From: Lineus longissimus
Taxonomy: Eukaryota > Nemertea > Pilidiophora > Heteronemertea > Lineidae
Direction: 5' to 3'
Assembly (NCBI RefSeq): GCF_910592395.1
Contig: NC_088325.1
Span: 9,860,109 to 9,924,108, forward strand
Length of the DNA: 64,000 nucleotides
Both the position numbers and the translations under genes were made by a program. The notes under the pieces were generated by a model. It made no database searches. It was given only the letters and a program-made list of their open reading frames with translations, and was not told where the DNA came from. Of the stretch, positions 23,606 to 36,700 are shown piece by piece (within the stretch, counting starts at the first letter, position 1; each line of letters starts with the position of its first letter).

Positions 23606-24712
23606 ATATATAGTAGTAAAGTAACCATTAAAATTATTTATATAGTTCCAGATCAATGTCTGAGTGTGTCGGTGATGTTGGCAGTACCGCCTCCTGACAA
23701 TGTCTGAGCAACACCTGGCATTTGGAAGTGAATCTCAAGGTAAAGCGTGCAAAGGAATTAAAAATATGAAGCAAAAAGTTTTTTTCTACAATAACAATAT
23801 TTCAATATTTCACTTCTTGCAGGTTTACACAACTCACTTGGTGGATTTTTTCAGCTAAAACCAATATGTCACATAATGTAGGCTGATGAATTTCATCGAA
23901 CACAAAAACGAAAAGCTCACAAAAAATATTCTAGTTCCTGTCACATGAAATTCATTATTTTGTCAATGAAAAATTGTCTCAAAATTTAAAGTACATGTTC
24001 ATGTATAGTCGATCCATGCCTATATTGGTGATTGTACCGAAGGCCTTTTCATTATTCAAGGCCTAATGGGGTTTGAAGAGAAAAAAATGTCTCCTAAAGA
24101 AATAATACCTGCCAATTTTAATATTCAAGCTCTATTTTTTTGTTTCGACACCTTGGTTCTCAACTTCTACTCTTAGGTAAAATCTCCAACCTGATAATTC
24201 TGTTGGCTTTTCATCTGCTTCATTTTCTGTCGAATTTTGTTTTGGAACCTGTATACTGTAGTGTTGAACTTAAATAGGACTGGGCACCTGACAGCCTGGG
24301 AAAACTGCCCTTATTTCTGCTAATGGTCCTTTACTTGTCTTGAAAACGTGAGTTAAACGTGATATTTTAGTTCAGGCTTGCAAGAGAAAAGCAAGTCCTG
24401 TCAGCGTCTATGTCAAAGCGCCTTTTGGATATGTTATCAGTGTTTCTGCCAGAAATAAATTCAAGGGGGGGCAAAACCATAATTTTGCAGAAAATCCTGG
24501 TCAAAACAACAAATTTTGCCTGTTTTTGGACAATTTAGGGGGGGCAATTGCCCCCCTTGCCCCCCCTCTGGGGGAAACCCTGGTTATTATGTTCCCACAC
24601 TGCTTTATGTGCCTTGCCGTCATGCTGATTTATTAGCGTTGTGCGACCATCATAAAGTCACTGTCTTCCTGGCCGATCCAGTCAAGTTCTACCTTGATTC
24701 TTCTATTTTTAG

Positions 24713-27700
24713 GTAAAATCACAATCAATCAAGACCTAGCCAGCGCCCTTCTCCGGGACAACGCGAATGAGGGAAACGTTATGAGCGCAGTGCCGGGACA
24801 GGAGACCGAGAAGGTGTATGTGGATTGGCCAGAAACTGATGACGACGAGGAGTACAGATTTGTGAGCAGTCGCGTGGACGATTACAAGGCGAACAACGAT
24901 CAAAAAGCCCCGCCTCAAGGAAGCGCTCAGGGGCGTACTTACATCTTAAAAGATAATACATTACCGCTACCGCAATCAGTGGCGCCACCTGCGGTAGTTG
25001 ATCCAAAAAACTCACCGCTGCACGTTCGTATCTTGTCGGGGAATACGTACCAGGACGAACGGACATTACAAGATGAAGCTGACTATCAGCGCCAGCTGCA
25101 GCAACGGATTGAAAACAATTCACTGAAGGATGCGCAGTTGGAAATACCGCGATTAGACTTGGAGGCGTTGCGTGAGAGTGCACAAGATTTCGTGGCCGAT
25201 TCTTTAGATGTGATATCTGTACGCTCGCCTAATCCTCCACGGGAAGATAATCCCCCTTACAAAGCACAGAATTTTGAACGTGACTCATTAGACGTTGACA
25301 ATGAGAAGGTAGTAGATAGTTTGGAATTCAATCCGCAGTTAAATTCCACGTTTAATCGAGACGCGAATGGCTACCAGGAGCTTACGGCGATAGACAGCAG
25401 TCGGGATCCACCACCGCGTGAAACGATCGTACGGCCTCCTCCGTACGGGAAAGAGGAAACGCAACGGAATAATTCTAACACAGAAATGGACAAGTACAAC
25501 AGGGCGAAATTTCAAGCGCAGCACTACGATTATGGCGTCAAGGATGACAATCGGCGACCTGCGCCGCAGGGTCAAGGTCATTATGACCAAGATCGGGATC
25601 GCTGGGAAGCGGTTGACAACGGGAAAGAGGATGCGTACTCACAAGACCAAAAGAGGGCATCGCCTGTCCCCTATGCTGGGAGGGTCGAATATGAGGCTCG
25701 AATTCCGGTAAGAAATGATGAATATGATCGAGCTGGTCCTCCGCCCGAGCGATACGAAACTCAAGAAGATGATCGCCGACAACCCCAGCCTGTTCCTGAT
25801 TATCGTTATGAAAATTATGAACGGGATCATCCGTATCGGGAGCCTCCTAGGCAGCAACAGTATGGAGAGGATCCAAGGGGGCCTCCGATGCAGGCCCCTC
25901 ACCAATATCGCGAGCCTGCTCCACAGCGACAGCAGCCTCAGTATGAGGATGACCCCCGTGGTGGGCCTCCAAGGCATGCCCCTCAGCAGCGACAATATGA
26001 TTACATTGATAGGCGCCAACCACCGTCACAGGACCAGAATCGACAGGACTCTCGCCCATTGCCCGAAAAGCGGGCACACTTCCAAAATGACAATTACAAC
26101 CAACAGGTGGCATATGAACAGGCCCAGCGGCAGGGGCAGTTTAGCCAGCGGCCTCCAACACCCTATCAAGAGGAGATAGATCCTGGACATTCTGAACAAT
26201 ATAAGGGGCCTCCCCCACCGCAGCCCAGGGGGGCTTACCCCCAGGGAAGTGCTCACACCGATTTAGGTATTTATAATGACGAATCGGAGTCTGAACCGTC
26301 TGCTGTTAATTTACGGATGCAAAATGAATTGGAACGCGATTTAGAGGAACTGTATCAGAATCGTAAGGGAAAGCCGCGTCGGCAGTTACAAAACGATGAA
26401 GTGTATAGTCAAACGTTACAGGAGAGAACGGGTGGGAATACAGACCGAGGGGAGTCGGATCAACCCGTGAAAAAATCGCCACAAAAAAGCCCTTCCAAAC
26501 CTGCGCCTGATTTTGTTGAAGATAATAAACAGACTTACGGTAGAGGCCCGAAACGGACTTACGGTAAAATTTTAGAAAAACGTAAGGACGATACGTCACC
26601 GAAACGTGAGCGTGGGCCGAAAAATATTTCTAATAGCGCTGGCGCGTTGAGTGATCATGAGGAGCGCATAGAAGTGGAGAAGCCTGTGAAGCCGTCGTCC
26701 GCTGAAGATATTTGGGCCCAGCGGGCCAAGAGACTCCAGCAGAAGACGAGCGGAAAAGGCCCGAAAAAATCTTCCAAGGCGAACGAACGTGGCCCCATGC
26801 GGAAATATCCGAGCGAGAGCAGTGTGCCGAGTTCTAGCAAGAAACACATGGCCCATCTGCAGCCCCTTGATGCGAGTGAACCTCATGTGATGGCGCCGTA
26901 CCAGGCTGGGACGACGGTGGAGGCGCGGCCAGTCCAAGCAGTGTGGTCGGATGACGGCCAGAGGGTCAGCCTTGATATCAATCTGAAGTTGGTCAGCCCT
27001 TCTCCAAACAACAAGCCCCCTCTTCCACCTGTTGGTCACAGCAGCGACTCCGCCTCAAATGTTGGCTCAGCAACCCAAGTCGATCGAATATATGACTATG
27101 TAAGTCCACTTCTAATTTTATCATATCCATTTTGATTTCAATATTTCAAAATTGGAATTTGAGATAATTCCCGAGTTAGGGATTGAATTTGAAGTCTCAA
27201 TGACGACATTTTCGAATCCTGAGTAGGACGATACATCAACTGAGAAGGGGAGGGGACGATATGCTAACAGGGGACCATACAAATATGTCATGCCTGAGGA
27301 AATTCTGCAGCAGCTCGCTTGACTAAAAGAGTCAAATGGCGGTTGCTGTTGCCTTGGCACGAGCATTTTGGAGTTTGAAAATCTCCCTCTTTTACCATCT
27401 GTGCATAGGCTGCCAGATTTCTTTTGGAAAATTGATCACCTGCTTGTATGAATGAATGCATATTTCATATCAAAATGTATTCTCGAGGAATTTCCTAAAA
27501 ACATTTTTTTCTCAACAGTGCCAATAGACACACATTGCATGGTGATAAAAATATATAATTTTAGGATATATCAACACTGTCTGAGCGGCGATGATGGTTT
27601 GGATGTGGTTGTCTCGGCATGGTTGAAGTGACACGGTCTCACTGTTACTATTATCAACAGAACTCGAGCAATACTGGTCTTAGGCCAAAAGAATCAGTTT

Positions 27701-30700
27701 GTTGGATTTACGCTCTGTCATGATTCTTAATGTGGTCATTCTTCAGGGTTCTCCACTATGCTGTTTCTCTAGGCGCATCATGACTGTTGCCAGTTCAGCT
27801 CTGCCAGAAATGTACTAAAACTACTCAAAATTTCAAGTGTACAGAATTTTTAAAATCGAAAAAAAACACAGAATTTTCTTTAGTAGGCCTAATACACCCT
27901 TATCCTTCCTGAAAAGATTTCATACTAATAATGTTCTCCATGCCGACTAGGCCTAGAGCTGTCAGGCCTGCCTACATGACATACCTACACTAGTCTCCAC
28001 ATACATGTTGTATTTATGATTGGATTCAGTAAGGCTTTGAATTCATTTCATCTTTTCTTGGCTTGAATTACGTACAGTTTTGTGTGGAAATGCAAAGCAA
28101 TTCTAGTTTTTAGGCTGGGGTGAACTGTGGCAAGAGCTTTGTGCCAAATCCGATCTTTTACTCGCCTATAACAATGTCTAATATCATCCAGTTTTGGCAA
28201 AATTTGTTGTTTTATTTGAATTAGTGGCGTATTATGTTGTTACTCTAAGTATTCCGTGCTCCACTCTAAGTTTAACGAAAATAAGAGTAGAACCGTTAGG
28301 CGTGAGGTGAATGTGTCTCAATGCGTGCGTTGTATGTTTTACAGAGACCTGTTGGGCCGTTGGTTGAAATCCCTCACCGCAAAAGCGGATAAAAACATGA
28401 TGTTGATATCGAAACAACTGAACTAAGTTGTGAAAATCTCATGAGACGTTGAAACAAAAAACGTCATCCGGCTAGAAGATCATTCTGACAACCGTGAGAA
28501 TTTTAGTCACGGTGTTCTATAGACCAACCTCGTCCTAATGAAATGCTGGGGACTCGGGCAGTGTTTTGTGTAACGAGGGCTTCATTATCACGAGGTTGTA
28601 TCTGATTTCTTGAACTTGCCATTTGCGTGAAATCTTTCTTACCTCAAACATGATTAGCAAAAAAATCGGTCTGCATTTGGCTAAAATGTTTTGACCAGGA
28701 TGTACTACTACACTGGAGGAGGATCTGAATTTAGAAACATTGCGTAAAGTTTTTAAAACATGGCTTTGGCTAAATCATTTCAAAATGCGGAGCAGGCCCT
28801 GCAGGTGTATCTATCCGAGTCTTTACAAGAAGTCTCAAATGGCAACATTGATTATATTCCAATGACAAACAGTCAGTCGAGAGTGTATGAGGTAAGAGAT
28901 GTCCCTTTCTGGTTCTACTGCGTGAAGTGTTGTACAGCCGGTGCATGCTGGCAGCTAAAACTGATATCAATAGTTGGACTTACGCCAAAATTCATACTCC
29001 GTTACATGACCATCGGAATTCGGCCTGCAAATAAAATCTTGGTTGGCATTGGCGTCTGAGGTCTGCATTTGTCATGTTTGTCCATCTAAATAATTTTCTT
29101 TGACTGTAGGCTTTGCCCCGTAAAGCTTCATGACCAGAACATACCTCACGGGGCAGCTGAGCACTGCCAAACCGTACGCGTTTTATTCTAACGAAATCTG
29201 GGGTCCACATTTCTACATTTAGAACAGAAAGGATTTTCTTTGATTGTAGGCTTTGTCCTGCATTCTTGAATTTTTCTTTCCTTGCGAAAGTGGTTGGATA
29301 TGACATTGTTTGTCATGGTCTTCCATGTGCCATTTATATCAATAACGATATCAATAGCATATCTGGTTAACTATTGTCAAATGGCATCCATCAAAATATT
29401 TCATGCGCTTGTCTGCACTCAGGACTAGGAGTACAACCTTTGGCAGTCGACCGTTCTGAAGACCATCGACTATATCCCTAAAAGCAATGTCATCAATAAC
29501 AATGTTTGACATGATAGTAGTATTATTGCATGTCGAAAAGATATTTCTGTAATGCTGAGATGACCCTATTGTTGGTTTGATGGATGTTGTCAAATTTGGC
29601 ATGTAGTTGGAAAGGCCTTGTTGACTGTGAGGAAAAGTTATCTAAGAACCTATTTTAAAGTCCTTTGATTGTAGTTGGTTTGTAGTATAAGCAGTAAACC
29701 ATGGTCTAGTGGTTTGGACATTCGACTTGCAGTCAAGAGGCCCCTGGTTCAATCCCCACTCTCAGTGTGAGACGCGTACACTAAAATTAGGTCTCTTCGA
29801 CTGACTTGCCCTACTCCAATCAGGTTATGAGTACTGGTCAGAAATGCTCAGGTTGTAGTGCTGATTGAGCCGCTCATCTGAGGTCTACTGAAAGGTTTCA
29901 GGTAAGACCAGGGTTAAAGTCAGATGAGGACTTATAGTCAGTTGATGTCAGACTGTAAACTTTTTAAAGGCAAAATTGCTTTAGCTGCCTGTCTTTTTCC
30001 CGACCAGTTTGGCTTCCAGTCCCAGTATTTCTTTCAAACTTTCTTTCTCAACTTTTCCTTTCTGCTTTCATTCATCTGCCACCCTACATTTTACAATTTC
30101 TTGAAAAAACGCTTCTTGATTAGTGATATTTGTCTGGTTGACTTTTGGCTAATGCCAATCACTTTTTTGGGGATCATTTACCCATGATTTCGTTCCTTGG
30201 GGACCAATTAAAAGACACGGGATCAGACAGATTAAATCTTTGACCTTGTTTTCTTTCTATCTCTACTGAGTGATTGATTGAAAGCTTGCCGGCTACCACC
30301 CTCTGCAGAGCTTTCAAGCCGTGGTCAGCAGCCTGGCGACCCCTTGGGCTACCTGGCGTTCTTCTGGTGTGCCATGGTTCAGTCTGTTGCCTCAACAAGC
30401 TGCTTATGGTAGTTGGCGAGCCCGGCTGTCTTAAAGAATCCTGGAGGGGAATTTCAGTCAATAGATAGTCAAACACTAAACCACGTAGCCTGCCCCTTAA
30501 GATAAGATAAGGTAAACTTTATTTTCATCGGTATGAGATAAAATTACAAACATGAGCTCCAAAGCTCTTGGACCGATATCAAACAAAGACACGAGTAAAA
30601 CACAACAAAGGTAGAGAAAAAGTTTAACAGGAATTTAACATTTATACATTACAAGTTTACGGATAAGAAGATTTAGAAGAGAAAAAGAGAAAAAGGTCTT

Positions 30701-33700
30701 CGGACTAGATTATTACATGCACGTTGCACATTTGCATTCTTTGCCATTCCATTTTCCCCTTGGCTTCAGTAGACTTCCGACTGCTGACTCAGGCACCCCC
30801 TGTGCAAGACTTTCAATTCTCGCGCAAGGTAAAACTGTGGTGCCGCACAGTGCTGAAATGCCATATTAATTTGACTCGGGGAATATCTAGTGGTATGTCG
30901 CTTAACATTCCTAGTGCCAAAAAGTTCTCATGTAGTCGTAATGATCCTTTGTCATCGTGATGCAATGACGGCTATGACCTGTTGCTGTGATGTCATGATG
31001 TGTTCCAACACTCTACTTTGTCTTAGCCAGAAGTTTATTTGGTCCTGAAAATGTAACCCATTTCGGCACTGCAGTTCAGCCGTGTCCATGTACATAAATG
31101 GCATGTCCCATTCCAATTAAATAGCTAGTTTATGGTATCGCATATTTTATAAAAATGTTTGGTGATTTGGCCTTGGCAATGTCATAACAGATATGGTTCA
31201 AATTTTGACTGGTTTCTTATGGTCGCTGTTATTCTTACCCTCATATAATTCTTGGTTGTAAAGAGATTATAGTTGACTCGTATTGTTGCTAGTAAAATGA
31301 AAAGCCTATTATGGCTGATGGGACTTGAGCCTCCCCCTAGTCAGAAAATTGTGAACTACAAGTATTTTAAGGTGGGGTGTAAGTTGGATTGTTTGAGAGG
31401 GTTGGCAAAAAGGAAAAGTAATAACTGTGCTAATTGTTATAAAGAAGAACCTCCCTCAGCAGATCCCTCTGTTTCCAGGACACCCTCTTTCTTCAGGACA
31501 GTGACTTGATTCTAAAGTAGTCTTGACCATTCAATTTGATTTAAAAAATTAATAATGACAATATTGAGTTCTTATAAAGCATTTTTTCCAGGTTTCGCTG
31601 CTCAAATCGTTTTTGGGACACCATATTATTACCCCAGTCTCCACAGAAATCAATCAGGGGTTTCAAGGAGCAACCAGAAGGCGCTCACTTGAACTCGACC
31701 AGTAGGGGAACCAAGCAGTGACTCTGCAGGGAGTCGAACCCACGACCTCTTGATCATGAGGTCGACTCTCTTCCACTGGGCTAACACTGCCCCCCCCCCT
31801 TTGTAATCAGGACACCTCTCCTTTAAGGACAATGTCTGTCAGTCTCAAGACTGGTGTTTATAGAGAGGTGCTATGGCATCTGAATTCTACACCAGGCCGA
31901 TAATAAGTGGACTGACCTTGGCTCCCCCTGTTTTTAACTTTACAAACCACCGTAAGTCTCTCAATGAAAAGGGATTGTGATTACGGGCAAATCAACTGTT
32001 ATTTGAGCACCTTTGCTCATAGGCCTAGTGTTTGAGTTAAAGATTAAACCACTTAATCATTTCTAGTGTATACTGTAGTGTTACAAAGAATTCTGTTACT
32101 TAGGACTACTGGTTTTGTGTACAGGCTATGGTTCTGGATTTCACCAAAGATACTGGAATCAAATGACCACCACAATACTTGAGGATCATCCAAATTGTCT
32201 GCTGCTACTTTTTTAACGCATTTCCGATTGTTTAGTTTCCTGTGACTCTTCTTTGTTTTGTTTCTGTTAACTGTTAGATGACTCAGAATTGTTTATAGTT
32301 TGTGTTGAAAAAACTTGACAAAAATGGATATGCACATGGGGAAAAAACGGCCACCGGATTACCAACAAATTTCACTCTATCATATGAAGACTTACAAACA
32401 AGTGGTAGGAATAGGATGACAGCCTTGTGGATATCTTTTGATGTGAAAATTGTGTTTAACATATTTTGAGATTTCAGCTAGAAAATGGCAGTTTTTAAGG
32501 TTTGACCATAGGTACTGTCATTTTGGCTATAACTTGAAATCCTAGAGCAATTAGAACTCTTTTAAACGGCGTGACTGCCAGTTTCAAGGGTGGGACTGGG
32601 AGGTCTGTTCGTTGTATCCAGAGAACAGCCTCCGATGTTTTAAATGGGCATTCATTCAATTAATTTTGAAGGACTTCTAATTGCTTTAGGATTTGGAGGT
32701 TTAGCCAAAATGTTGGTGCCTATGGTCAACCTCTAACACAACACTGACTTTGATATACCATCCTTCCACTCCTCTATATCTTGATGGTGAAATTATCAAG
32801 ACCACTAGTTGAGAACAAGGCCCAGTGTTTGTGAAAATTTGGAAAATTACATTTTATTCCTCATTTTTCAATCGCTATTGATAAAGGAATCTACATACCA
32901 TATCAATATGTACGCAACATTGAAATCGAGGTGTATTAGAATATCTGCCCGTTTTCTTTCCTGTGCCTTGTCTTGGTACCTTCACTTCCTGCATATTCGA
33001 CATAATATGATCAAAACTCTCCGTCTCATTTCAGCCGTATGCCGACCCGTACTCCCTTGACCAGATGACGCCTCGTGATCACGTCGACCATTATCTCAAC
33101 ACGTCAGGTCACTACAACGCTCAGGTCAACCCCTACAGGGCACTGCCACCTATCCCTCAAGATGTAAGTGATTTCTTTCCTGCCCGATTGCGTAGGGTGT
33201 CGGGTTATTGTGTACAGCTTGGTACTGCAGGCCGCGAGGTTCATTCGTGACCACATCGACATCAGATGAGCCGATCAGGATCTCAGTCTTATATCATGGC
33301 GTCACCTGGTTTTTCACTGTCAATGTTGACCACATGTGGATGACGTCTTGGATGACGTCTTGGATGACATCTTGGTTGATGTCACTACACTTCATACTGC
33401 CATTATTGCGTTGACGACAAAGTGCGCCACATGGGTCAGTGATGGGAATTAGACATTTAAAAGAATTTTACAGTAACGAGACAGAAAGTTAGACTGTTTC
33501 GTGACTCTGTTCCGCCACTCAAAGCAGGCGGCCCATGTTGGTGCTCAATGCAAGCCGTATTTCCTGAGTGACTGTAACCATCTCCTTGTTGCCGTTCAAC
33601 TGGTCAAACTTTCACACGGCTGGTCCTAAACAGCGTGGCAGTGTGACACAAATCTGCCTCTGTCCCCCATAGCTTTTCTTTGTGAGGCCAGGCCTACCCA

Positions 33701-36700
33701 AATTGATAATTGGATGACACTCTTCCAGGATGTGTTCTGGCGTCTGTTCAAAGAAACCACATTCCCAGATGGGGATTCACGTAGGCCCATCTTATTTAGA
33801 CTGTAAGAAGACAAGACTTCTTGCCACGTGACTGAATGCCCATAATCAACTAATAGAAATTCTTCCTTGGCAGCAAAATGAAGATAGTTACGTGGCCCAG
33901 TACCGCCACTCGAAGCAGGCGGCACATGTCGGTGCTCAGTATAAACCGTACTCCCTCAATGACTACAAGAAGATGCAGAAGGAGGTAAAACTCGGTGGAC
34001 TCGGGCCGGATCTGGACAACGAAACACGCAAAGAAAAGGTTGGTATTAATCTGTGTTTTGGATAAACTTTCCTTGCAGTTTCTTGTCGCTTAATCTGCTG
34101 ATTTGAAAGCCCGTCGAAACTGCTTTGACGGAGAAGTGGTACAATCACCAAAAGGTGGCAGTGGCGTGGCAATCAGACTGGTTTTGGGAATATAACCAAG
34201 GAATTTGTCATGCTTAGCTTAGCTTAGCTTAGCTTAGGACCCTTCGTGCCCTAGGTGGCACATGGGGCGTTCCCCAGGGTAGGAATTTGTCATGAGACCC
34301 TCTTTAACATGTTTAACTGATCAGATCAGCTGATCAGATCAATATACCTGTCGAAAATGACATAAAACCAGCAAATGTGTGCACATGTAGTCTGATGTAC
34401 AGTGGAACCTCCCTTAGCAGACACCTATATTAAGAACAACCTCTCTATTAAGGACAATAAATTTGGTCCCAAATTGGTACTTCCCATTCAATTTGACATC
34501 TCTGATCAGGACACCTCTCTATTAAGAACAACATTTGTCAATTCTGAGGGTGCCTTGATAGAGAGGTTCTACTGTATTATGTAATGAATTGGTGGTAAAA
34601 TATGAAATTTTAAAGTAGTTTGGGCAAAAGTCTAAATATGGGGCGTTAAACAAGTTTTTACTTTTATCTGGCCTTGCCATTACAATTTCAACTTCAAAGA
34701 CTTCTTAATTACTTCCAGCTACTGCTGCACACCACCTAGACATATTTTCGCTCAATTACTTCATAAATCACATGTTTTGTGGTATTAAATCCATTATATA
34801 TCACATGATCAATTGAAACCGTGTGACCATGATCAATATGCCGTGATATTGAGTGTCTGGCGTATAGATCCATCAGTGGAGTGTATAAATCAATCCACCG
34901 TACCCAAAGACGATTATCTCTAGCACAAGTTTATGAAAATGTACTGGGTGTATCAAAAAGATTTTTATATAGAAATGAAACGAAGTGGTTGATCAGTTTC
35001 TGTGATGGCTCCACAGAAACACCGCCTTTAGGAGGTTGTTGGGTCGTCGATAGCAACCAGATAAGAATCTAACACCAAGTTGATACGCTGACAGATCTTG
35101 TCCAGGAAGCTACTCTGAAAAAAATTCTTACACGAAAATGTTTTAGAAATTTGAAATGTTTTAACTTCTTCGTGCAGCAAGAGAAAAAGATGCGTCAACA
35201 GGAGTATGCGCGGCAGATCCATATGAAGAATGTGCAGGAGTACCAGGTGGCCAGACGACGGGTACCACCGCCCCCGCCCAAGGAGGAGCCCAACCCGTTC
35301 ACTCCGAATCTCTCCAAGAGAAGTGTGGTGAGTTGACTTTGCCGTTTGGAAGCTCTGAGCTGTACCTTGTTGTTCTCAATAACCCTGTAAACCGGTACTG
35401 GCAGACAATAGGCCCCTTGCCAGATACCGACGTACCACCTATGGTCGGGAAAACAAACCATTTACAATAGATTTTCACTGTCAAAGATGATAGACAGCTT
35501 CCCGATTTTGTGCCGTCTTAAACTATGAAAACCTATTTTAAGAATGGTTTCGTTTTCCCGACCCAAGGTGGTACATGAGCTTCTTGCAAGGGGCCTCTTG
35601 AGGTGCCAACCGTTTGAAAAAGTTTTACACCCGACATCCACACATGCTTGTGATCTTGTGCAAGTCAGTTTACTGCCTTTGCTGCATCCTTTTAATGCAG
35701 CGTAAAATGGTTATTTCTTTTGCCTTGGGCCTTTGCCAGGGTAGCTTTCCAAAGACTCTGCTACCCTGGAGAAGACAGAAGCGATAGATTCCTTGCATCT
35801 CCTCTGTGCAGCATCACTCAGAACATATGATGCATCTTTACCTTTGATATTGCTCTGCTTACACTGAAGAAAAGATTTGAAGACTCGTCTTTTTTGATTT
35901 AAGAGCATGGAGGTGATTAAAAAGAACATTCAAAAGGAAATAGCGAAGTTCGAACTTATTGTTCATGACTGTTTATCGCAGTTTAAAATGTTAGAATGTT
36001 GTTTTGGGTTATGAACCTGTGTGGTTTATCACACTTGCCAAATGCTTTGGGCAGATACACTGATCCATTTATATTGTATGTTGTATGTTTATGCCTAATT
36101 TTGAGGAGCTTAGCTTACCTAAATCACAGTAGTTTGTATTTCGTATGTGTGCGGTATTGAATAATATCTTATGAGCAGGGAATAACTTTAAGGGTTGACC
36201 ATGGGCACCACTATTTTGGCTAGAACTTGAAATCCTAAAGCATTCAGAACTCCTTCAAAATGAAGGGAATGCAATTTTCAAGGTGGGAGGCTGCTCTCTA
36301 GAAAACGAAGAACAGACTTCCTTTCTTGAAATTGGCAATCACTTCGTTTTGAAAGATTACTAATTACTTTAGGATTTCAAGTTCTAACCAAAACGGTTGT
36401 ACCTATGGTCAAGCCTTAATTTGTGATCGACTGTGTCCTGGATCATACTGTTATTAACACTTTCAGCAATTTATAATTCACCTGTGTATGACCCACGAGC
36501 TCACAGGGGTAACTTAATCGATAATGATGACGTCTGAAAGCTCATAATTATTTTAAAGTTTTTCGTGACAGTTTCCAAATTCATTGGCTATTGTCAGTCT
36601 TATTTGTTCAATCAATCATCAATCATAACATCAATCAATCAGTCAGTCAGTCAGTCAGATGGTCAATTAATCAATATATCAATCAGTCAGTCAGTCAGTC

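Larger units (their letters stand above)
20756..24712. other. region between the DUF885 gene and the first visible JHY exon
   Basis: It holds the inverted dispersed repeat at 21170-21345, a 41-bp tandem repeat, a 151-bp MITE, a family A MITE, a G/C-rich low-complexity patch near 24460-24590 (ggggggcaattgcccccc) and a degraded family C foldback (24627-24675). The 5' exon(s) and promoter of JHY should be here but I cannot place them. Confidence 0.5.
27100..33034. other. large JHY intron(s) with repeats
   Basis: This 5.9-kb gap contains one candidate exon (28796-28891), a tRNA-derived SINE (29697-29960), a LINE-like 3' end (30498-30600), a tRNA-like unit (31715-31795), a fragment of the family A MITE (31805-31873) and a long-inverted-repeat MITE (32499-32732). 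No other exon is supported. Confidence 0.6.

Noticed and set aside
24779-27039. Antisense and off-frame open frames of 76-154 codons over the large JHY exon
   Set aside because: They are shadows produced by the GC-rich, repetitive composition of the true exon, which alone continues in phase to conserved downstream exons.
29697-29770. Functional tRNA gene
   Set aside because: A and B boxes are present, but the stems do not pair properly and the downstream body is shared with another copy at 58378, which fits a SINE. The tRNA-like sequences at 7027, 31715 and 51573 were rejected as tRNAs for the same stem defects.
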